Positions 21,713 to 32,087 of a DNA stretch of 64,000 nucleotides are shown here, one piece after another. The first letter of the stretch is position 1, and every line of letters begins with the position of its first letter. The notes beneath the pieces are model-generated. The model saw nothing but the letters and a program-made list of their open reading frames with translations, did no database searches and was not told where the DNA came from. Where the stretch lies: contig NC_134839.1 in the NCBI RefSeq assembly GCF_965363235.1, positions 113,764,517 through 113,828,516 of the forward strand, given 5' to 3'. The position numbers were made by a program, and so were the translations under genes. The DNA is from Mytilus galloprovincialis. Taxonomy: Eukaryota; Mollusca; Bivalvia; Mytilida; Mytilidae.

Positions 21713-23339
21713 CGAGATGTTTGAAGCTAAACAGGGAAAATACTCATTAACGAATGATAGCCATAGTAGTGAAGTTAAAACAAACATCATTAAACGTACC
21801 TTGTTCAAATGAATGTCACAAAAATGTAATTCATAAAAGTTATTTACAAATCCATGTTAAATATCAACTTTCTTAATACACAGATAATTTTTCAATATGC
21901 ACTAAATGGTAAATTCCGTTATCAAATGAACCGTGGCGATCATCCAGTTTGAATTTCCAAAATGTTTTTTAAATTCTCAATAGTAAACCATACAATACTG
22001 TAATTTGTTTACAGTCGAATCTAAGCAACTACGTAAACTAAAAGTTCAGATCGATTTTCACCTCAGAAATCAAATCGGCTTAGACTTAATTACAAAATAT
22101 AGGTGAATATATCGGGACGATGAAAGACAATTTGATTATGAAAATGTTTTATGCATGGGTGACGTTTTTGTTTCGCGTGTGAGTAAATATAATTCAAAAC
22201 GTCATAATACTTGAAAAATACATTGAGGCAATACACTTTCAAGTCATACGTTATTTATTTTATTAACATGTACCTAATGGTGCAATGCAAATAAATTAGA
22301 TTAGAACAAAATGTGTTTGTCGTTGTACGATAAAGAAAATTATATCTAATTCATATGAACGGATTAAGTTTACCTCCTGGGAGGTTCAGCTTCAATTCTT
22401 AAAATAAAAAAAGCGGACTAACAGAATAATAAAAAAATCATGATGACACGAGCTTCAACAATGAAGTGAACCGAAAAATATAAGAAAAACTTGAAAAATC
22501 ATGTTTTCATGATCCTAGCAAAATATGTAATTATAAGTATTGCCTGCTTCTTTTAGTTATTGTATAAGGTTGCAAAACTGTTGAATGTGTGTACACATAG
22601 TAAGTATCAAGCACAGCGCTTATGCGCTTCATACAAGGTGTACTTCGGTCAACGTTTTTACACCTCAGTAAATTTACAAAAAGAAGCATTCTTAAAATGA
22701 TGCCGATTTCCGTATGCCCAACAGGGGTTTCTCGAATACCATTCACCACTACCTATCCCTTTAAACACTTGAAACACAGGCACTTGTCTCAGATTTTTTC
22801 CCTATATGGGTCATTATCAAAAAAAGTGCAAATTTCGACGAGGTAATATTTTGAAAAATGATGTCATTGCTTAAAACATTTAAATGTGTCCCGCTATTCT
22901 ATATTATGGTAGCAACGATATTCAGAAATATGCAATGGGAAAAATGAAGAGTTCCTTCAATTTTAACAATTCTAGGTCATCCTTTGACAGAATCGCGTCA
23001 ATGTTGTTACCAATTTAAAGCATACATTTAGGTACTAAATATTATTGTTTAACATCAAACAACTGTTCCAATTTGTTGTTTAAGTTTAAATTGCGACTTA
23101 TTGATATTATTCATATAGCTGTGCATTCTATTTAAACATAATTTTCAGAATACATTGTCGTAAACAAGTTGGCTGTCCTAATTATGGCCGTTGTAAATAC
23201 TAAAAAATGCATTTAAACTGAATATATGTGAATTGTCAAATATTAAATGTTAATGATATACCTAATCCTTCGTACACGACCTAAAAACACTTTCATTTAT
23301 GAATAAAGATAAAAAAAAAAAAAAAATGTCGCATTTTTA

Positions 23340-24135
23340 TATAGAAACACCACTGACCATTCAGTAACTCCAATGACACAAAAGTATCACCATTGACATC
23401 ACATATCAAATTTTACCTATATATCAAGTACTGAACACAACGCCAAAATCACCGGGCAAAAGAAAAAGATGAACAAATTAATCTTAGGCTAATTATATAA
23501 CATAACATCCATTACTAAAAATGTCAATAGTGTTACTAAATAGTGTCATTGGTGTTACCAGCATACATCAGTTTGTGAAAACTGTGTATATGTAATACAT
23601 GATATTGTTAAAACATTGTTAAATAAGTATTGTTTTTCATAAATAATATGATGTTTCGCTTGTTAAGCATGAACAAAACACAAAACAATGCCGATTGTCA
23701 TGATATATTCAGTGGTGTTACTAAACTGGTCGATGATGTTATTTTATCAAAATGGTCTCACCATTGACAGTAACACCAGTGATTTAAAGTGTATTTTAAG
23801 ATTCAGTTACGAAATAAGTGCTCCATTCCCCTATTCTATATGTTGTGACTGGTGCATGTTTCTATGATCAATATATTTCATTATTCAAAGTTAAGGAAAT
23901 GTTTTCAAAAAATGATTTTTATAAAGGGTACACCATGGACACTATTTCCAATTACGATATAACCTTTACTTACTTTTACGATTTTTTTACTTAATCTTCA
24001 ACATAATTGTTTGTTTTCTTTTGAATAAAATGCTTACAGGTAACATTGCCAAGGGAGAAACTGTTGTAAATGACCAAATCTTGCGAAAGATAACTCTTAT
24101 CCCACTAATTTGTCCTTTGGTTACACCATTGACTT
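23340..24135. repeat. Cluster of dispersed CACCATTGAC / GGTGTTAC motifs
   Basis: Occurrences near 23387 (caccattgac), 23524-23562 (atagtgttac, attggtgttacc), 23711 (gtggtgttac), 23756-23787 (caccattgacagtaacacc) and 24121 (acaccattgac). Both orientations occur and spacing is irregular, so this is not a simple tandem repeat. Confidence 0.5.
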
Positions 24136-25873
24136 AAAAAATGTTACATTTCCTTTTGGTGAATTTTTTTTTTATTATAAAACCAACATACACCTCCTAA
24201 ATCATTAAAAAATGTTTGTATGTATCAAAATGCAATAAAAAGTGATAAATCATAATAACAAATGATATGAATAATAGTCCTATTTCAAGTCTGAAAGGAT
24301 TTATAGTAAAAAATAACAGTTAATTCTGGCTATCTTCAAGGGTTTAAGAAAAAATTAAGGATGTTTTTATAACATTTCATACTGTAAACTGTATATTGTG
24401 TATCACAAAACATTAATTCACATCTAACATATGCAAGTGTTATTTTGATATATTTTCATGCTTGTGACTTAAAAAGACCCAATAACATAGTTTTGCATGT
24501 TTTTTTGATAATGACCCATATATAATACCTTATTACTGGTTTGCCTTGTAACAGAAAGTAATCTAAATACATAAAGATGATAAACTATAGAAGAAGATGC
24601 TTTATTTCCATAAAATGGGCTCACAAGGAGCATAATATAATATCATTGTAATATAATATTCTTTTACAAATATAATAAACAACACATAGTTACAAACACA
24701 AATAAGAAACAAGTTATCACATATTAGTATATATATAAAACCTTTGTCTCAGGCACACCTCTATCATATACTAAACTATATATTTCTATATATCTTCTAA
24801 TTTATTTACACTATAATTCAACTGAATATACAATTAATAGTCTGCATATATCACACTGTCAACTAAAATAATGTGATTCTGAAGATCTCTGAAGACCACT
24901 TTTTCAAATAATATAAGTTTTAATTATGTAATGGTATAAATTAGATACACATTCGAACACAATAGTACTAACGCCCTCAGTGTATGTATTTAATATATCA
25001 ACATTTGTAACTACTCAACAGACAGCTATATCTGTACTGAATGACCAATTACCATGATAATTCATTATGTGCACATGTATTTATCAATAGATAAGCATAA
25101 AGGATATAGGGTTGTGTATTACTAAAGTTTTCCATTACAAAGAAAACTGTCATCTTTCAAGCGGAAACTTTGTAAACATCCGGAATTTTTTGTTCGGACA
25201 TTCCAGTTTAAGAGGTAGGTTAATCAATAAGCAGTCCGACGATATTTGATCATATTTATCAATATTTAATAACACGATAGCAGTCTCGAGATAGTGCATG
25301 GTAGATGCTAACCTTCAGTATGCTCAATGTCATCCTTCGTTATTAATTAAAACCAGTTTTATGGTAGGTGGTTATATATAGATAAAATAATGTACTGTAA
25401 TAATATATTCATATACAATTACGTGTCATCGAAGGTCACGAATCTCCATAATAAATATTAACAACACACACACACATCCTTCAGAAACGTAATATTGAAC
25501 GGCATTGATCATGTTGATATAGAAACTCAACAAAACAGTCAAAAGGTCGTGCTAGGGGTCAGCATGCGATGACTTGACAGTCGTCTACGGTTTGCCTACG
25601 TTTATAGTCGACTCGTATGTTATACATGTAGTAGAAATATGTCTTACTGTAATTTTCAAACTTTTTGTATGCTGCATTTGCAAATAAAATTCAGAAACAA
25701 GTCATTTTAGTTACTGCTGGGAAAGTCTGTTTTGAGACAATGACATTTTGAGATTGTTTACGTTAGATTTGAATTCGGCCATTAATTGTATCTCGGGGAG
25801 AACATCATCGATATAACCCGAACACAAATAACTATCATAAGGTCAATAGTTCAGGTGAAGGTCATCATGGCCT

Positions 25874-26103
25874 TGTTATGTTACCATCGTGAGAGGCCAA
25901 TTGAATTAATCCATATAATTAATACATGTTTATTATAAGACTACATGATATAGAACTGCATGTTATAAAACCCCAGTGTGTTATATATAGATAAAGTCAA
26001 TGAACTTTAAGCACGTGTAACTATTATAATGTCACTCAAGATAAGATAGGCGGAGTCTCTATAAACGTAAACATTGACCAGATGATATAGCAATATCATT
26101 ACA
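25874..26103 (-). repeat. 3' LTR of the Ty3/gypsy element
   Basis: 230 bp, begins TGTTATGTTACC and ends ATCATTACA on the plus strand. It differs from the other LTR at GGCGGAG/GGCAGAG and CTATAAACG/CTACAAACG. Confidence 0.96.
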
Positions 26104-26116
26104 ACCCCCCTCTTGA
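26104..26116 (-). other. Polypurine tract
   Basis: On the minus strand the sequence AAGAGGGGGGT directly precedes the TGTAATG start of the 3' LTR, the expected place for the plus-strand DNA primer. Confidence 0.85.
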
Positions 26117-26490
26117 GACAAGCAATTAATTTAACACAGTTCATTAAGTCACATTGAAAGTCTAGCCAGTTTGTGTTGTATGTTGAATCTAATTAACTAC
26201 GATAAATATTTACAGACAGCATGCAATTTAACGATCCTACGAAATTACTTTAGAAAATCACATGTTGATCAATAAAGAAAATAGAGAAAATGTTTTCTAG
26301 AATAAGTAGTAAACGTATACTGAATTAAATAATTTTGATGAACAAATTTGAAGAAATTGTGATTATCTATTTAAAATAATTTCATACAAACGTAAGGTCA
26401 GGATAGACTCTCCTGCCTTTTCCTACTCGATAAATCTGAGCAAGGGCATTATTCTGTCCCTTACGGCACTACTCAGATTTCCTTAAGAAT

Positions 26491-29400
26491 TTAACACTCC
26501 TCTATTAGTCGAGTAGGTTTTTTGACAGATCTTTCACTTCTTCTAACAGACAATGGTTCTGTAGATTGTTCATCGGTTATATTGTCGTTGTGATTGTTTT
26601 CATTTGCTTTTTCTAAAGATGTTTGTTCGATTTTGTCTTCTTTTGTTTTCATTAAATGTTTTCTGTTTCTTTTGAAAATTTGTCCTTCTGGTGTTTCAAT
26701 CACATATGAGTTCGGAGTGTTATTATTTTTCACAACAGTTCCTTGGTCCCATTTTCCTTTCGGCTTGTGCTGGAATCGAATAGTGTCATTCGGTTGTAAT
26801 TCAGGTAATGGTTTTGAACTTTTATCGTAATATTGTTTTTGGTTCATTTTTTGTTGTTTCATTTTGGTTTGCGTGTTCTTCAAATTACCGCATTTTGGTT
26901 TCAAACGGTTCTTTATTGTCGGAATAGTTGTCCTCAGTCTTCTATTCATTAAAAGTTGAGCTGGTGAGTCAAGATTTTCCAACGGCGTATTTCTGTATTT
27001 TAACATGGCAATATACGGATCTTTTCCGTCCTCTTTAGATTTGCTTAGCATTTTCTTGACGCTTTGAACGAATCTCTCGGCTAATCCATTGGACTGTTGA
27101 TAGTGTGGACTAGACACTGTGTGTGTGAAGCCCCATGATTCTGCAAATTGTCGAAATTCAGCTGATACGTATTGAGATCCTGAATCACTTCGGACTTTTG
27201 TCGGTATGCCGTGTCTCGCAAAAACGGATTTCATGTGTGTTATAACGCATGACGCACGTATGTTCTCTAATTTCGCAATTTCAAAATATCTTGAGTAGTA
27301 ATCTACAATGATCAAGTAATTGTTATTGTTCCAATAAAAAATATCGGTACCAACTGTCATCCACGGTAGATCTGGACATTCACTTTCGGACATTGGCTCT
27401 TTTGAATTTGATCTTCTGCTTTCTAAACACACACTGCATTTCGAAATAAAATCAGTAATCTGTGCATTAATTCCTGGCCAAAAGATAGAGTCTCTTGCTA
27501 ATTTTCGGGTTTTTTCTATTCCCAAATGTCCTTCGTGTAGTTTGTTGAGAATATTCTTTCTCATACTCGCTGGTATAACTATCTTTTCTCCTTTTAGGAT
27601 AATTCCATTTACGTTTGATAATTCATCCCGGAAATTCCAATATTCAAAAACCTCCTTGGGAACCTCATTTTTCTCATCTGGCCAGCCGTCTATTATTAGC
27701 CTGGTCAGTGTTTGTAAGGTACCATCCTTTGAAGTTTCTTCCGTTATTTGTTCAAGATTTCTATCAGACATTGATGTATTTCTTATGACCATGTTCACGA
27801 AACACTCTATATCATTTTCCACTTCATTATTTGTGTTGATCTTTATCGGCGCTCGCGATAACATGTCTGGAACTATTAAATCCTTCCCTGGTATGTACTT
27901 CAGTGAGAAGTCATATTTTTGTAACCTCAGTAACATCCTCTGTAGTCGTGGCGGAGCACACCCTAGAGATTTTCTCACGATCATCTCTAACGGTTTGTGG
28001 TCAGATTCAACATTTATGTGTTTACCATACGTGTAATCATTAAATCTTTCCAATCCAAATAGCACACCAAGTAATTCTCTTTCTATGTTGGCATATCTGC
28101 TTTCGGCATCTGTCAATGATCTTGATGCATATGCAACAGGTTTATTGTCCTGTATCAACATTGCCCCTAGACCGCATTGGGATGCATCACAACTTACAGT
28201 AACTGGTTTTGACACATCGTAGAAACTTAATACTGGATTCCTAGTTATAATGTCTTTTAGTTTCTCAAATGCTTGTTGCTGTTCATGTGTCCAAATGAAT
28301 TCATTTTCTTCTTTTAACAGCTTTCTGATAGGCTCTGTAACTGCTGACATATTCGGAACAAACTTTGCTAAATAATTAATTGTCCCTAGTAGTCGTTGTA
28401 TTCCTTTTTTGCCTGTTGGAGCCGGCATTTCTTTGATAGCCCGTATTTTTTCCTGATCGGGTCTTACTCCATCTGCGCTTAGGGTATGTCCTATGTACGT
28501 CACCTCTTTTACTCGAAACTTGCATTTTTCGGCATTTAACGTAAGTCCAACCTCTTGACATCTGTTAAGAACTGAGCGAAGTCTATCATCGTGTTCCTTT
28601 CGCGTTGTTCCCCACACTAGAATATCGTCGATATCAGTTTCAACTCCTTTTAAGTTTTCAAACAATTGTGACACTCGTTTTTGAAATACTTCTTGTGCCG
28701 ACTTAATTCCAAAAGGCATTCGTAAGAAGCAATACCTCCCGAATGGAGAGTTAAACGTAGTAAGGAGCTGGCTCTCTTTATCCATGCGTAACTGCCAATA
28801 TCCACTATTACAGTCTAGTTTACTTAGATATTTAGCACCTGTCAGTCGTGTGGTTATGTCCTCTATTGTTGGTAGCGCAAAATGTTCTCTTTTTATCGCT
28901 TTATTCAAATTTCTTGGATCTAAACAAATCCTCAACTTTCCTGTTTTCGGCTTTTCTACAACAACCAACGAATTCACCCAGTCTGTCGGTTCGTCGACCT
29001 TTCGGATTACTTCTTTGTCTTCCATTTCTTTTAATGTACCTTTGAGCTTTTCTCGAAGCGCGGCGGGTATCTTTCTCGGCGGGTTTATTACAGGATTGAC
29101 GCTTGAGTCTATTTTGATATGGTACGGTTTTTCTAGACATCCTAAGCCTGTAAAGACTTTCGGAAACGATTTGACAGGATCGTCAACGTCTGCTTGTACC
29201 GTCATAATAACATGAATAAGACCTAACTCATTTGACGCCTTGAATCCTAATAGCGGAGATTGATTTGTGTCCGTCACAAAGAATTCACAGTTTTTGTCTT
29301 TTAAATACAACGAACATTTTCCTATAACTTTGAGTTTATCTCCTGAATAGCTAGTAAGAGAAGTGGAAGTTTTGCTTAATTTGACGTTTGACAATTTCTT

Positions 29401-30411
29401 GTAAATTGAAAGCGGTAAGATGTTGACTTGAGCACCAGTATCGATTTTAAATTGTACTGTCTTACCTTGCAATTTGAATGATGTAAAGCAAGCATTTTCT
29501 TTGATTTCCGTTTTTCTATTTACTGCTCCTACGAAGTAATTTTCACCGTCCGAATCGCATGAAGAATATTCATCTAATCCGTGAACACTTTTCGAAAACT
29601 TTGATTTACAGAACTTCTGATAGTGATTCGGTTTTTTGCATTTATGGCACTTTTTACCGTATGCAGGACAGTTTCTTTTCTCGTGAGTTGTTCCGCACTT
29701 TCCACAACTGAAACTCGACCCTCGCTTCTCGTGATCTCGTCTGCTCGGACCTATCTTTGAGTAGCCTTCATTGCGGTTATTTCTTTGGTTTTGAGTTTTC
29801 CTCCTCAAAGCGTGTACTTGTTCTTCCTCATTCAACGTTTTCATCTGTTTTCGAGATTCTTCGTCGGCGCGACAAATACCAACAGCTTTGTCCAGTGTCA
29901 ACCCATCCTCTCGAAGTAAACGTTCTTTTACTCTGGAAGAGTTCGTACCACAAACTATTCTATCACGAATGAGTCCATCTTTTAAGTGTTCAAATTCGCA
30001 GTTTTTTGCAATTAACTTCAGGTCTGTTAAATACTGATCAATACTTTCACTCGAATTTTGAACGCGTGTATTAAAACGATGTCTAATTACCGTTACATTC
30101 TTCTTCGGGATGCAATAGTCCTCGAATTTTTTCAACAGTACTGGAAGTTTGTCAGCCTCATGTTCACCGAAATTGAAAGTATTATAAATTTCTCGGCCGT
30201 CTAATCCGATAACATATAAAACAGCTCTGCACTGTTCCTTTTCCGTTTTTTCACTCATAGCTACTTCTAGGTATAAGCTCATTGTTTGTTTCCACCTTTT
30301 CCATTTTTCGGATAGGTTATCTTCATGGGAAAAATCCATTTCTGGTGGTTGCTTGAAATGACCATCCATTTTTTCTTTTATCTTTTCCCCACCAAACAAT
30401 AACGATAGCAT
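26491..30411 (-). CDS. Gag-pol polyprotein of the Ty3/gypsy element
   Basis: One uninterrupted frame of 1306 aa encodes Gag and Pol without a frameshift. In order: Gag with a conserved capsid-like block (residues about 90-190), two zinc-knuckle-like Cys clusters (about 237-270, including CHKCKKPNHYQKFC), aspartic protease (IDTGAQVNILP, about 320), reverse transcriptase (KLDCNSGYWQL about 530; IDDILVWG near 597, where the usual Tyr before IDD is not in place), RNase H (CDASQCGLGA about 740), integrase with the HHCC finger (about 957-994) and the D, D, E residues (GTDIFYW near 1022, RSDSGSQY near 1077, NGLAERF near 1109), then a basic tail. Products make particle, cDNA and integration machinery in the host cell. 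The Met at 30411 is the first in frame; a Met 14 codons later (MDGHFKQ) is an alternative. No stop or frameshift is seen, so it may be active. Confidence 0.96.
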   Translation of the reverse strand: MLSLLFGGEKIKEKMDGHFKQPPEMDFSHEDNLSEKWKRWKQTMSLYLEVAMSEKTEKEQCRAVLYVIGLDGREIYNTFNFGEHEADKLPVLLKKFEDYCIPKKNVTVIRHRFNTRVQNSSESIDQYLTDLKLIAKNCEFEHLKDGLIRDRIVCGTNSSRVKERLLREDGLTLDKAVGICRADEESRKQMKTLNEEEQVHALRRKTQNQRNNRNEGYSKIGPSRRDHEKRGSSFSCGKCGTTHEKRNCPAYGKKCHKCKKPNHYQKFCKSKFSKSVHGLDEYSSCDSDGENYFVGAVNRKTEIKENACFTSFKLQGKTVQFKIDTGAQVNILPLSIYKKLSNVKLSKTSTSLTSYSGDKLKVIGKCSLYLKDKNCEFFVTDTNQSPLLGFKASNELGLIHVIMTVQADVDDPVKSFPKVFTGLGCLEKPYHIKIDSSVNPVINPPRKIPAALREKLKGTLKEMEDKEVIRKVDEPTDWVNSLVVVEKPKTGKLRICLDPRNLNKAIKREHFALPTIEDITTRLTGAKYLSKLDCNSGYWQLRMDKESQLLTTFNSPFGRYCFLRMPFGIKSAQEVFQKRVSQLFENLKGVETDIDDILVWGTTRKEHDDRLRSVLNRCQEVGLTLNAEKCKFRVKEVTYIGHTLSADGVRPDQEKIRAIKEMPAPTGKKGIQRLLGTINYLAKFVPNMSAVTEPIRKLLKEENEFIWTHEQQQAFEKLKDIITRNPVLSFYDVSKPVTVSCDASQCGLGAMLIQDNKPVAYASRSLTDAESRYANIERELLGVLFGLERFNDYTYGKHINVESDHKPLEMIVRKSLGCAPPRLQRMLLRLQKYDFSLKYIPGKDLIVPDMLSRAPIKINTNNEVENDIECFVNMVIRNTSMSDRNLEQITEETSKDGTLQTLTRLIIDGWPDEKNEVPKEVFEYWNFRDELSNVNGIILKGEKIVIPASMRKNILNKLHEGHLGIEKTRKLARDSIFWPGINAQITDFISKCSVCLESRRSNSKEPMSESECPDLPWMTVGTDIFYWNNNNYLIIVDYYSRYFEIAKLENIRASCVITHMKSVFARHGIPTKVRSDSGSQYVSAEFRQFAESWGFTHTVSSPHYQQSNGLAERFVQSVKKMLSKSKEDGKDPYIAMLKYRNTPLENLDSPAQLLMNRRLRTTIPTIKNRLKPKCGNLKNTQTKMKQQKMNQKQYYDKSSKPLPELQPNDTIRFQHKPKGKWDQGTVVKNNNTPNSYVIETPEGQIFKRNRKHLMKTKEDKIEQTSLEKANENNHNDNITDEQSTEPLSVRRSERSVKKPTRLIEEC

Positions 30412-30435
30412 TTGCTATTCTAACTTTGGTAAAGT

Positions 30436-30455
30436 CGTTTTCACATCTGACACCA
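30436..30455 (-). other. Primer-binding site
   Basis: Immediately inside the 5' LTR the minus strand reads TGGTGTCAGATGTG. From memory this resembles the complement of a tRNA-Leu 3' end. The position and TGG start are seen; the tRNA identity is inference. Confidence 0.75.
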
Positions 30456-30685
30456 TGTTATGTTACCATCGTGAGAGGCCAATTGAATTAATCCATATAA
30501 TTAATACATGTTTATTATAAGACTACATGATATAGAACTGCATGTTATAAAACCCCAGTGTGTTATATATAGATAAAGTCAATGAACTTTAAGCACGTGT
30601 AACTATTATAATGTCACTCAAGATAAGATAGGCAGAGTCTCTACAAACGTAAACATTGACCAGATGATATAGCAATATCATTACA
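30456..30685 (-). repeat. 5' LTR of the Ty3/gypsy element
   Basis: 230 bp, with the same ends as the left LTR. It is followed on the plus strand by the GGCCT target duplication at 30686-30690. It should contain the promoter and polyadenylation signals of the element. Confidence 0.96.
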
Positions 30686-30690
30686 GGCCT

Positions 30691-31240
30691 GAATATGGTA
30701 AATGACACATATCCAGCATCTGATGCATCAGCATAAAAAATTTGATCAACATAAGTTCTATTACGAAAGAGATATGCACAGAACACAAATCTGAATAGCT
30801 CTTCCTATCACAGGGGACAAGGGACATAGTCAAGGTCAGAAGGACCTAATTTATATATGACACACCAAGCCAACGATGCATTAGCAAACAACCTTAGTTC
30901 TATTCACAAAAGTTATGCTCAGGACACAAATTATACAAGGAGTATCATTGGGATCAAAAGTCAAAGTCAACTTCAAAGTGACATCATATGACTTGGTCAT
31001 ATAACACCACCCCATACCAAGCCCATGTGATGATGCAGCAGACCAAGTTTGGTTAATATATTTACGGTACAAAATTTATGATTCGGATTTACAAGAATTT
31101 CAAGGTTAACTTTGATCAACCAAAGTGCAATGGTACAAACGTTAAACGCCACACAGGAAGCTTGACTTACGACCGAGCGGTGACTGGAGAGACAGACATG
31201 CCGACGCAATATAATGCGTTCACCTAACAAAAATGAATGA
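30691..31240. repeat. Diverged mussel repeat interrupted by the LTR element
   Basis: Contains phrases related in reverse to those at 7700-8400 (aaggtcagaaggacc, aagtcaaagtcaac, gaccaagtttggttaat). The target duplication shows that the LTR element landed in this stretch, with DNA before 25869 as its other half. No gene. Confidence 0.55.
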
Positions 31241-31444
31241 ATCAAAAAGAGATAACTGTATATGTCTACTTCAAAACTTAAACTTTAAACTAAAAACAAA
31301 TAAATGAAAAGAGACAATTTAAAATCAATGAGGTTTATGAAATGACCAGAAAAATGTCAGTAGTCGTATTCATAATAGTATTAGAACCATTGGTTTCTTC
31401 TAAATATACTTTTAAATATAATTAATTATTTGCAGACAATTGAG

Positions 31445-32087
31445 ATGGCTTGGCGGGCTCTATGGCAACTGACAATGGGAGAATCACCGGAATTAGAAGA
31501 CTTTCTTAGTCCAGTCACAGGAAGTTTGGTTTATTTTATGGTTACTATGGGCACGGGAGTTATATTCCGTGTTTTAAATAAGCAGTACTCTCCTGCATGG
31601 TGCCAACAATACATCGCTGATTTTTCAGCCACTTTGGAAATGTGTGCTTACTTCTTCGAAAATAACTTTATAATGAAGCACTATGGTGCCATATGGTTAT
31701 TCATTGCAGTTGTTCTCCAGTGTTTAGTAGCAAACAGAACATATTTCGGTGCTTCGGAGAATCCAGTCAAATCATTCTACGATTTGTGCACATATAAAAT
31801 AAGTACAAAAACTGCTATTGCTAAAATTGTGGTACAGACTTTAGCTGGTGCCTCGTCTTACTATTTCGCTAGAACGGTTTGGGCTTTAGATCTTGTAGAG
31901 GATCACCGTGAGAGGTATTTAGAAACTGTCTGTGATACGGATCTTTCTGTTGCCTTGACCGTCGGACTGACTATAGAACTTGGAGCCACTTTGATTGACA
32001 CATGGTTAGGTTTGCAGACCCTGGTTCCACAATCATTAATCGACGAAGTCCTCAAGTGTTCTAATGGTGCATTCATGATTGTCATGG
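31445..32087 (+). CDS. Aquaporin coding exon 1
   Basis: 214 codons plus one base, MAWRALWQLT to FMIVMG. Carries the first pore loop with NPV in place of NPA. Reading on past the donor would add a short unrelated tail and stop at 32161. Confidence 0.9.

Larger units (their letters stand above)
20651..25868. other. No protein gene recognised; AT-rich intergenic DNA
   Basis: Apart from the repeat copy and MITE listed separately I see no gene. A 72-codon minus frame at 22531-22749 lacks a recognisable domain or splice context. At 23340-24130 short motifs of the type CACCATTGAC and GTGTTAC recur in both orientations. Confidence 0.5.
25874..30685 (-). mobile_element. Complete Ty3/gypsy LTR retrotransposon
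   Basis: 4812 bp bounded by two 230-bp direct LTRs (TG...CA) and a 5-bp target duplication GGCCT (25869-25873 and 30686-30690). Gag-pol is on the minus strand, so the right LTR is the 5' LTR. A primer-binding site follows the 5' LTR and a G-rich polypurine tract precedes the 3' LTR. The two LTRs differ at only two positions I can see, so the insertion is recent. There is no env frame. The integrase and single-ORF layout fit Mag/SURL-like elements, but the clade was not tested. Confidence 0.96.

Noticed and set aside
22531-22749. 72-codon minus-strand frame (MVNGIRETPVGHTEIG...)
   Set aside because: Looks slightly protein-like but has no recognisable domain, no clear splice sites, and cannot be tied to a neighbouring exon.
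27542-29215. Plus-strand frames of 140-165 codons in the LTR element
   Set aside because: They lie antisense to the clear gag-pol frame and show no domain.
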